This document shows positions 17,496 to 25,100 of a stretch of DNA of 32,221 nt, one piece after another. The notes under the pieces are model-generated. The model was not told the origin of the DNA and made no database searches. It worked only from the letters and a program-made list of their open reading frames with translations. Source of the DNA: Clostridiales bacterium (GTDB lineage Bacteria; Bacillota; Clostridia; Lachnospirales; Lachnospiraceae); contig JAHZAT010000078.1 of NCBI GenBank assembly GCA_019423795.1, forward strand, positions 1-32,221, given 5' to 3'. The stretch's first letter is position 1. Each line of letters opens with the position of its first letter. The position numbers were made by a program, and so were the translations under genes.

Positions 17496-18777
17496 ATGGG
17501 AAGATACTTAAACAGTTCAACTTCATATGTATTATACAAAAATGAAACGATGAAGCCATATTTTGTAGATAAAACAAAGTTGTTATCAGAGTTATTTCCA
17601 TTTTTAGAAGTTGGAAATACACATATTTGTATTACAAGACCAAGACGTTTTGGAAAAACAATGATTGCAAACATGATTGCCTCTTTTTTAGGAAGATAAA
17701 AAGCAATATATTCTATTTTTGAGTAATCTATTAAAAGATCGTCCGTATGTAATCATGACATATATGACAGGAATTTTACCAATTGCTAAGTATTCAAGTG
17801 GCTCTGAATTAAATATGTTCTGGGAATATAATATGGCATCAGAAACAAAATATAGTGAATATTTTGGATTTACAGATGAGGAGGTAGATGAACTTTTTGA
17901 AAGGTATGAACATAATAATGAGAATGCTCAAATTTCAAGACAAGATTTAAGAATTTGGTATGATGGATATACAACAAAATCTGGAGAGAGAATCTATAAT
18001 CCCAGATCCGTTGTACTTGCTCTTACGAATAACAATATAGGAAATTATTGGACAAGTTCAGGACCATACGATGAAATTTTTTATTATATCAGAAAGAATA
18101 TTGATGATGTACAAAATGATCTGGCTCTAATGATATCAGGAGAGTCAGTGCAGGTAAAAATTCAGGAATATGCTGCAGCAGCTATGAGACTTGAAACAAA
18201 AAGTGAGATATTTTCAGCTATGGTAGTATATGGATTTTTGAGTTATGAAGATGGTAAAGTAAGAATACCAAATAAAGAATTGATGAATAAATTTGATGAT
18301 ATGATTCAAAAAGAAGAATCTCTAGGATATGTTTATCGTTTGGCAAAAGAGTCAGAAAGAATGTTACAAGCAACTTTAGCAGAAGATACTCAGGTAATGG
18401 AAGAAATCTTAGAATATGCACATAATACAGAAACACCAATTCTATCATATAATAATGAAACGGAATTATCAGCAATTATAAATCTTGTTTATCTTTCAGC
18501 AAGGGACAAATATCGTGTAGAAAGAGAAGACAAAGCAGGCAAGGGATTTGTTGATTATATTTTTTATCCAGAGAATAAGAAGGATCCAGGAATTATATTA
18601 GAATTAAAAGTAGATCATAGTCCAAGAGAAGCATTAAAGCAGATTGTGGACAAAGATTATAAATTAAAATTTCAAGGAAAAATAGGTGAAATAAAAACAG
18701 ATCATAAAATCTTAGGTGTTGGAATCAGTTATGATAAGAAGACAAAGAAACATAGTTGTGTGACACAGTGGTTATAA
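17496..18777 (+). pseudogene. AAA-ATPase-like / PD-(D/E)XK protein, internal deletion and frameshift
   Basis: The first 67 codons (17496-17699) are the N-terminus of the AAA-ATPase_like family: YFVDKTKLLSEL then the Walker A-type TRPRRFGKTM, ending soon after in a stop. Homology resumes in another frame from about 17701 (ILFLSNLLKDRPYV then TYMTGILPIAKYSSGSELNMF) and runs to 18777 with a C-terminal nuclease-like domain (GKGFVDYIFYP, then IILELKVD). The part between, in intact relatives roughly 150-200 residues with Walker B, is missing, so one deletion both removed the ATPase core and changed frame. Intact members are about 520-580 residues, function poorly known. The 3' piece could be translated from 17719 but would lack the P-loop. 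Confidence 0.85.
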
Positions 18778-18840
18778 AGTCATTGAATGCAAATTATTTT
18801 TCACAAAATAAGAGCATTCAATGACTTTTCTTATTTTATT
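18776..18840 (+). terminator. Terminator of the AAA-ATPase pseudogene
   Basis: A 15-bp perfect stem (18776-18790 with 18814-18828), 23-base loop, followed by TTTTCTTATTTTATT. It begins within the stop codon of the pseudogene. The pdxS remnant begins right after it. Confidence 0.85.
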
Positions 18841-18845
18841 AAGAT

Positions 18846-19166
18846 ATGACACAACGAGTCCCTTATGATCTGGTATTATACGTTCATGAAAATGGAAAAC
18901 TTCCAGTCGTAAACTTCGCAGCAGGTGGAGTCGCAACACCAGCCGATGCAGCCATGATGATGCAGTTAGGAGCAGAAGGAGTCTTCGTAGGATCAGGAAT
19001 CTTCAAATCTGGAAATCCAGACAAACGAGTAGCAGCGATCGTACAGGCAATCACAAACTTTACAGATGCCAAACGAATCGCAGAATTATCCAAAGACCTT
19101 GGAGAAGCAATGGTAGGAATCAACGAACAGGAAATCGAATTATTAATGGCAGAAAGAGGAAAATAA
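18846..19166 (+). pseudogene. pdxS: pdxS remnant (C-terminal third)
   Basis: About the last 100 residues of the glutaminase-dependent pyridoxal 5'-phosphate synthase lyase subunit. VPYDLVLYVHENGKLPVVNF, AAGGVATPADAAMMMQLGAEG and VGSGIFKSGNPDKR are highly conserved PdxS sequence. Intact PdxS is about 290 residues; the barrel's first two thirds, including the Schiff-base lysines, are absent, and a TAA lies two codons before the ATG at 18846. Homology begins near 18858, directly after the tail of the preceding terminator. pdxT follows with 1 base between, the normal operon arrangement. The surviving part shows no further damage, suggesting recent loss. Confidence 0.9.
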
Positions 19167-19167
19167 G

Positions 19168-19591
19168 ATGAAGAAAGTCGGTGTTTTAGCATTACAGGGC
19201 GCATTTATCGAACATGAAAAAATGCTTGAACAACTAGGAGTTTCCTGTATTGAATTACGAAACAAAGAAGATTTAGAAAAACCATACGATGGAATTATCC
19301 TTCCCGGCGGTGAAAGCACCGTTCAGGGGAAACTCTTAAAAGAACTGGATATGTTTGATACGATCAAGAAATAGATCGAAGAAGGAATGCCAGTCCTCGC
19401 AACCTGTGCAGGACTCATTCTTCTTGCAAAAGATATCAAAGACCAAGAAGAAACATACTTTGGAACGATACCAATGTGTGTGAAAAGGAATGCATATGGA
19501 AGACAGCTAGGAAGCTTCTTTACAACGAAGGAATTTGAAGGAATTGGATGAGAATTTGAGAGTACATGAAAAATTTATTAGCAGATTGTAG
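19168..19591 (+). pseudogene. pdxT: pdxT remnant (nonsense codon plus internal deletion)
   Basis: Begins as normal PdxT, the glutaminase subunit of pyridoxal 5'-phosphate synthase: KKVGVLALQGAFIEHEKML and ILPGGESTVQGKLLKEL. An in-frame TAG at 19372 interrupts it. The same frame continues with EEGMPVLATCAGLILLAKD (nucleophile Cys present) and NAYGRQLGSFFTTKEFEGIG to a TGA at 19549. A different frame then gives the family's C-terminus, ENLRVHEKFISRL, ending in TAG at 19589. The intervening ~50 residues, which should hold the catalytic His-Glu pair (FHPE), are deleted. Two independent lesions make the gene dead. Confidence 0.9.
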
Positions 19592-19604
19592 ATTTATTTT
19601 GAAG

Positions 19605-19639
19605 AAAGAGATGCCAAAGGAAAAGGCATCTCTTTTTTT
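19605..19639 (+). terminator. Terminator of the former pdxST operon
   Basis: An 11-bp perfect stem (19605-19615 with 19625-19635), 9-base loop, and a run of seven T (19633-19639). It lies 13 bases after the original pdxT stop and is intact. Confidence 0.9.
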
Positions 19640-19711
19640 GATATAGATTAGATTGAATCTCTTTTGTACATTTTGCAAAATAATATAGACGATATATTGA
19701 TAAAATTATTC

Positions 19712-19784
19712 AAAGTAACTAAAAAACAAGTTGAATTAAAACAGTAAACATGTTAAAGTAAAAGTAATTAAAAAAACAGTTAAA
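19712..19784 (+). promoter_or_regulatory. Promoter region of the blaI-like operon with a direct repeat
   Basis: TTGAAT (19731-19736), 17 bases, TAAAGT (19754-19759) is a plausible promoter. It is bracketed by two 24-base near-repeats, at 19712-19735 and 19761-19784, matching at 20 of 24 positions and starting AAAGTAA; the starts are 49 bases apart. One covers the -35 and the other lies just after the -10, good positions for operators of the BlaI-like repressor. The link to BlaI is inference; the typical TACA-N2-TGTA dyad was not found. Confidence 0.4.
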
Positions 19785-19799
19785 AAGGGGATGAGTAAG

Positions 19800-20171
19800 A
19801 TGGAATATTTAACTAACACAGAAGAATTAATGATGAAATGTATCTGGAACTACGGAAAAGAGATGCCATTTCTGCGAATGGGAGAAGAATTAAAGGACAA
19901 ATTTCATAAAGAATATAAACGTACAAGTATTCGAACCTATTTGTTCCGTTTAGAAGATAAAGGATATATTAAAGTAGAGAAAAGGGGAAGAAAAGCATAT
20001 ATCAATGCATTGATTGACGAAACAACATATAAGACAGAGAAAGCAGCAAGCATGCTGGATGAATGGTTTGACGGATCAGCAAAAGAGCTGTTCAGTGCAT
20101 TGAATCAAAAGATTCCCAAAGAAGATCAAGAAAGTTTGAAGGATATGTTAGATGAGATGGATTTTAAATAA
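19800..20171 (+). CDS. BlaI/MecI-family transcriptional repressor
   Basis: 123 residues, the usual BlaI length. An N-terminal winged helix (LTNTEELMMKCIWNYGKEMP, then TSIRTYLFRLEDKGYIKVEKRGRKAYI) and a C-terminal dimerisation helix region with LFSALNQKIPKEDQESLKDML. Family members repress a target operon until a partner M56 protease causes their cleavage. The ATG at 19800 is preferred over 19791: the AAAAAGGGG site touches 19791 but is 9 bases from 19800. It overlaps the M56 protease gene by 20 bases. Its target is unknown; self-regulation is likely and no beta-lactamase gene is present. Confidence 0.88.
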   Translation: MEYLTNTEELMMKCIWNYGKEMPFLRMGEELKDKFHKEYKRTSIRTYLFRLEDKGYIKVEKRGRKAYINALIDETTYKTEKAASMLDEWFDGSAKELFSALNQKIPKEDQESLKDMLDEMDFK

Positions 20172-21576
20172 TATAGTGATCAATGGATTTACATATATCG
20201 TTTTTGGAACAGCCTTAGGAACGATCGTATATTTGATATGGAAATTAGCTGGACGATGGTCTGAGAAGAGAGGATATGTAGATATCAGCTATTGGATCTG
20301 GAAAGTTGTATTATTATCTTTTTGGTGTCCGATATCATTTTTTGTGTTATTAAAGATAAGGAAAAATGGTTTGTATGGATTTGAATTCTGGAAGACAGCT
20401 TTTATTATGGACATAGCTTCTATTTTATTTTTTATATGGGTAGCTGGAACTGTGATATGTATAATACGCTATGGAAATCAGCATAGAAAGATACATAAAG
20501 CGATCAGACAATGTGAAGTTAAAGAACAATCTCCAATACTGCAAGAACAAATCAGTGAAATCAGTAAGAGAGTAAAACTTCACAGAAGTGTAAAACCAGT
20601 GATATTACATATGATCGAAGTTCCAATGGCATATGGACTTTTCCAGCCAAAAGTTCTGCTGCCAGCCAAAGAATATAGTCAACAGGAATTAGAAGTGATT
20701 CTGCTGCATGAGCTAGTACATCATAAACACCATGATCTGTTCTGGAAACAACTGTTTCAGATCACGAGATGTATTTACTGGTTTCATCCTGCAATGCAGG
20801 ATATTCTGAGACAGCTAGATCAATGGGGAGAGACAGTATGTGATATGACGGTCAGCAGATATGTAAAGAGTGTAAAAGACTATTTCAATATTATTATAAC
20901 AATAGCGGTAGAACGACCAGAATGTGATGTCTATATGGCAGGACTTTGTGAGGGAACCAAGCTGCTTATGTTAAGAATGCAGAGAATGAATGCCTATATG
21001 AAGAAGCGACCACTAAAGAAGGTTGTATCTGCAGGATTGGTAATGATGGTCTTTGGAGTCAGTGCAGTGACGGTGGCAGCATCATCTATTGGGTATGCTA
21101 AGGGGTATAGTTATATTGCGGATAAGACACAAGATAATGAGATTGCTACAATAGAAGATGTTCCACAACAGGATTTTGAGGAAAAAACAGAAAAACTGTC
21201 AAAAAGTAAAACAACAATAATATTAGATGAAAAAATTCCACGAATGAATGGTGAAATAGCATTCAGTAATACGATAAAAGCAGGACAAAGACTAGAAAGT
21301 AAAAAAGCCTATATCAAAAGAGGAACAATCGTTGAGTTGTCGGTAACTTCAGGAATGGAAGAAGACGGAGATAGTAAAGATATTTCCACAGGAATTACAG
21401 ATATGAAAGGGAATGCAAGATATATAAGCGATGATTGGGATTTATGGTATTCTTTCAAAATAGAAAAGTCAGGGTATTATAAAATATATGTAGAAAATTA
21501 TGGGGAGAAAGTAGTTAATGTAGCAGGAACATGTAGTTTAAAAGAGGAGGAAGCAGCAAATGAAAAAAATAATTAG
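20152..21576 (+). CDS. BlaR1/MecR1-like M56 metalloprotease with a non-penicillin-binding extracellular tail
   Basis: 474 residues. Hydrophobic helices lie at about 10-30, 45-68 and 83-106, followed by the cytosolic zinc protease domain with HELVH at 186-190, a FHPAM motif near 211, and E226 in GETVCD. A last helix (about 290-312) leads to an outside segment of about 160 residues. BlaR1 proper has a transpeptidase-like sensor here with SxxK; this tail is short, charged and beta-like (IKRGTIVELSVTSG, YSFKIEKSGYYKIYVENYGEK), with no such motif. Translation starts inside blaI (AAGGA 8 bases before ATG 20152). It overlaps the next gene by 17 bases. Role by inference: senses something outside and relieves BlaI-like repression. 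Confidence 0.88.
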   Translation: MRWILNNIVINGFTYIVFGTALGTIVYLIWKLAGRWSEKRGYVDISYWIWKVVLLSFWCPISFFVLLKIRKNGLYGFEFWKTAFIMDIASILFFIWVAGTVICIIRYGNQHRKIHKAIRQCEVKEQSPILQEQISEISKRVKLHRSVKPVILHMIEVPMAYGLFQPKVLLPAKEYSQQELEVILLHELVHHKHHDLFWKQLFQITRCIYWFHPAMQDILRQLDQWGETVCDMTVSRYVKSVKDYFNIIITIAVERPECDVYMAGLCEGTKLLMLRMQRMNAYMKKRPLKKVVSAGLVMMVFGVSAVTVAASSIGYAKGYSYIADKTQDNEIATIEDVPQQDFEEKTEKLSKSKTTIILDEKIPRMNGEIAFSNTIKAGQRLESKKAYIKRGTIVELSVTSGMEEDGDSKDISTGITDMKGNARYISDDWDLWYSFKIEKSGYYKIYVENYGEKVVNVAGTCSLKEEEAANEKNN

Positions 21577-21997
21577 TATGATGATGGTAGTTATCTGTAT
21601 ATGTGGAACTCATTATAATGTAAGAGCAGAAGAAAATGAGTATATAGAGTCAGATATTATTTTAGAAGATGGTTTTATTGAAGAAATTGAATCGAATACA
21701 GGGATTATTCCCAATAGTACGCAAGTATCTTTAGATTGGACTGTAAAAGCGAACGTATTAAAAAGAACAAGTGAATTTTATAAAAAACAAGGAAGTAGTA
21801 TTTATACAAAAATAGATATTAGCCCAGCAAAAAAAGCAAGAATTGGAATTATACAAAATGGAGATGTAAAAATGTATTATGATACTACAACAGGAGGAAG
21901 AAAGACTTTTACAATAAAAAAAGCAGGTACATACAGTGTATTTGTACAAAATATGATGGGTAGTAATCTAAAAGCTAAAGGCTATTATAAAAAATAA
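21560..21997 (+). CDS. Small secreted protein, possible partner of the M56 sensor
   Basis: 145 residues with a Sec signal peptide (MKKIISMMMVVICICG, cleavage probably after VRA at about 23) and no second membrane segment. The mature part has an acidic N-terminus and a C-terminal half (about 60-145) in which polar residues alternate with hydrophobic ones and which ends TFTIKKAGTYSVFVQNM. This resembles the end of the M56 tail (YSFKIEKSGYYKIYVENYG) in spacing and motif. No known family was recognised. AGAGGAGG lies 9 bases before the ATG, inside the upstream gene, so it is coupled to the protease. A role as ligand or modulator of the sensor is a guess. Confidence 0.75.
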   Translation: MKKIISMMMVVICICGTHYNVRAEENEYIESDIILEDGFIEEIESNTGIIPNSTQVSLDWTVKANVLKRTSEFYKKQGSSIYTKIDISPAKKARIGIIQNGDVKMYYDTTTGGRKTFTIKKAGTYSVFVQNMMGSNLKAKGYYKK

Positions 21998-22026
21998 AAT
22001 AATGATCAAGAAAGGAGATGATACCC

Positions 22027-22074
22027 TTGATTGACAAAATCCATGTGATACTGCTATCTGCACACAGCAGATAG
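22027..22074 (+). other. Possible TTG-initiated leader micro-ORF overlapping the inverted repeat
   Basis: AAAGGAG (22011-22017) is a near-perfect ribosome site with no long gene behind it. Nine bases later TTG (22027) opens 15 codons (MIDKIHVILLSAHSR if TTG reads Met) that end at TAG 22072 inside the right arm of the 22028-22099 hairpin. An ATG touching the ribosome site (22018) is too close to be used. Whether this is translated is unknown; codon count and position resemble a leader peptide, but the ribosome site could be a relic. Confidence 0.25.
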
Positions 22075-22099
22075 CAGTATCACATGGATAAGTCAATCA
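22028..22099. repeat. Long inverted repeat / RNA hairpin upstream of the RHS gene
   Basis: A perfect 23-bp stem (22039-22061 with 22067-22089) around a 5-base ACACA loop, extended past a small internal loop (AAA against AA) by 8 more pairs (TGATTGAC 22028-22035 with GTCAATCA 22092-22099), 31 pairs in all. No T-run follows on the plus strand, so it is not an ordinary intrinsic terminator. It ends 54 bases before the RHS start codon. It may act as an attenuator, RNA-processing site or remnant of mobile DNA. Confidence 0.85.
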
Positions 22100-22153
22100 T
22101 ACCAAAAAATCAATAATGCCCAAATGAAAAATAAGCACAGAAAGGGTACGCTT

Positions 22154-25100
22154 ATGAAAGAAAAACTAGGAAAGCAGATATTGGCAGTATTATTGACATT
22201 TACATTATGTTTGACATCAGTGGAATGGTCTGGAATTGCAGGGATGATTCACTCAGTTCATGCAAAACAGACAATAAATGAGACAAGCGAAACAAAGAAA
22301 ATCATAGAGAAAACTACAAATTCTACCACATTTCAGATGACTGGAGGAAAGAAAAATACCATCTTTTATGGGCAGGATGTCCGTTTTGAAACAGACAATG
22401 GAACATTAGAAGACTACGATCCAACACTCGTAAAAGTAGAAGATTCAAAAAGCGAGAATGGAAACAGCTTAAAAGACTATGCCTATGAAAATGAAACAGG
22501 GGATAAGAAACACTATCTGCCAAAGAAACTGACAGACAAGACCCCGGTTTTGATGGAAAATGGAAAGTATGAGATCTCTTTCGCACCGATCTATGGAGAG
22601 GAAAAAGAGAATAAAGATAATACAGATATAGACAACACAACAGATTCAAAAGATCAGTCAGATAACCGGACATCCAAAGCTGTGGAACAGGCAGTTGCAC
22701 AGGCAGATCAGGCAGTCCGTGCCGTGACAGACGGAACATCCGACGATCAGTCAGCAGATACAGAAGCAACAGACAAAGACGATCAGGAAGATGCTCTCAC
22801 ATCGGTAAAGAAATTAACACGTACCGGACTGGAAGAAGAAACGGTGGAAGATGCACGGGGAAATAGCGAGGAAAAACAGGTAAAAGTCTCATATGAATCA
22901 GAGAAGAAAGACTGCACATTTTCCTATGAATCCCTGAATACAGGAGTGAAAGAAAGCATTGTCCTGACAAAAGCACCCGAAGGAAACGTTCTGAAGTTCC
23001 ATTTTAAAGCCAAGGGACTGACACCAAAGAAAAATGCAATGGATGGCGGGATCAGCTTTCTGGATGAGGAGACAGATGAGATCGTTGCATCTTTAGAAGC
23101 TCCAAATATAAATGATGCAACAGGAAAAGCATACAGTGAGGAACTGTATTATGACATTGAACCGGATGGAGAAGAAGATTCCTATCTTCTGACACTGCAT
23201 CTTGATGAAGATTACTTTCAGGAGAAAGACCGGGAATATCCGGTAACGATCGATCCGACCGTATCATGGACCGGTTCCACAAACTTCTGGGATGTCTATG
23301 TGATCAACGGATCTTATAAGAATACAAACTTCTATGACAGCGGCATCACAGCCATGATGGCAGGAAAAGCCAAACAGGGAGTTTACCGTACCTATCTCCG
23401 CTTCAAGGATTTTACCAAGAAGATCGAAGGAAAATACGTGGACAGTGCAACCCTTACGATGTATGAGACAGGAAGCAGCCAGAGCGGACAGACGATCGAG
23501 GCAAGAAGAGTCACAGGAGGATGGACAAGATCCGGATTAAAATGGAGCAACCGTCCGGGATACAGCACCAACTATGGAAGTGTGAAGACAACAGGAAAAG
23601 CCAAGAAAGGAAGAAGCATCAATCTGACCCAGTATGCAAGGGAGTGTGCTTCCGGGAAGATCACATCTTACGGAGTGATGTTAAAGAACTCTGATGAGAC
23701 AAAGAGTTATGGACAGTTCTATGGTTCAAGGGCTTCCGCAAACCGTCCGAAACTGTCAGTGACTTACTATGACGGACCAACAACAGCAGCCAGTGCATCT
23801 GCGACACCAAGATATGTTGGAAAGAATACGCATTCGATCAAGCTTGCATGGACAGGGATCAATGCAAAATCATTAAACAGAGTGGAATACCGTCTGGCAA
23901 CATGGGTTAATAACGCGGAAGGAAATTCAAATTATGTGCCATATTCCAGTTCGACAAAGATCGGAACAACATCCAGCGGATCAGCCACTATCAACAGCGA
24001 TAAGTGGGCAGAAGGAGATTATAAGATCGTTGTCCGTGGAGTGGACAACGGATATATCAATGGATATGGAAAAGGGGCATGGTTTACGATCGACCGTACA
24101 GCACCGGCATTTGCAAGTGATCCGGAGATGACATCCGGAAAGACAGCAGCCAGTCCGTCCAGCCAGACAAATCCGGTACTGAAGATCACAGGAAAAGATG
24201 CGAACCTTTCTTATATCAAATATAAAGTAGATAATGCAGCATCTTATACGAAAGGAGCAGGTTTCAACGGAACAACATCCCAGACAACGATCAAACTTCC
24301 GATCAGCCAGGGTGTTACGGACCAGACATTTAAGATCCAGGCAGTGATCGTTGACAAGGCAGGAAATGAAAGCGCAGCAAAGACCGTCAACTATTATTAT
24401 ATTGACGATTCCAAGGCATCCGATTATGCACCGGAAGATGGAAACGTCCAGAATCACTATGGAAAGAACACGATCAGCTGGAAGAAAAAAGAACTTCCAA
24501 ACAGTATCAGTTATGCCGTTTATCGTGGAAAGAGCGAAGACTTTACACCATCGAAAGAAAATCTTGTCAAGGCATCCATCAAGGACTCTTACTGCACAGA
24601 TACCGAGGTCGCAGATGGAACCCAGTGGTATTATAAGGTATGCGCACAAAAAGTTACAACAAAAGGAGAGGTAAACAGTACCAGTGCATATGTAACGATG
24701 AGATCACAGGTTTCGATCGACAAGGCGGAATACAGCCGGTGGCTTGGAAGCAGGGATTACCGTGATACAGCAGAGATCAGCACACCGACAGGAAGCGGAA
24801 CGATCGACAAGGGAAGCGGAAATCTTACCTATGCAAACACGGATTTTGAGATCAATACCGGGGTGATGGGATTATCCCTTACAAGAACTTATAACAGCCA
24901 GTCAGACAAACAGGGAATGTTTGGAAACGGATGGTATGACAGCTTTCACAGGGAATTATATCATGTTGGAGATCAGGTGGTCTTTCAGGACAGCGATGGA
25001 AGCTGTCTGGCATTTGAGAAGAACGGGGACAGCTATACCTGTGAAGAAACCAAAGAATATACGTTGGAAGAAGAACCGGAAGAACAGGAAAAAACTTATG

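Noticed and set aside
17719..18777. An intact 352-residue gene of its own
   Set aside because: Frame homology begins before the ATG at 17719 and the family's N-terminus lies just upstream in another frame, so it is the back part of a broken gene.
20152..21576. Classical beta-lactam sensor BlaR1 next to a beta-lactamase
   Set aside because: No SxxK/KTG transpeptidase motifs in the tail and no beta-lactamase or PBP gene nearby; only the M56 part matches.
22028..22099. The 31-bp inverted repeat as an intrinsic terminator for the blaI-like operon
   Set aside because: No T-run on either side and A/T-only flanks; the stem is also far longer than needed. Kept as a hairpin of unknown role.
23981..24649. 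Long minus-strand frame (222 codons) inside the RHS gene, with several others
   Set aside because: Cys/Ile/Ser-rich artefact of the RHS codon pattern read backwards; the same kind of frame recurs in both RHS copies because the DNA is repeated.
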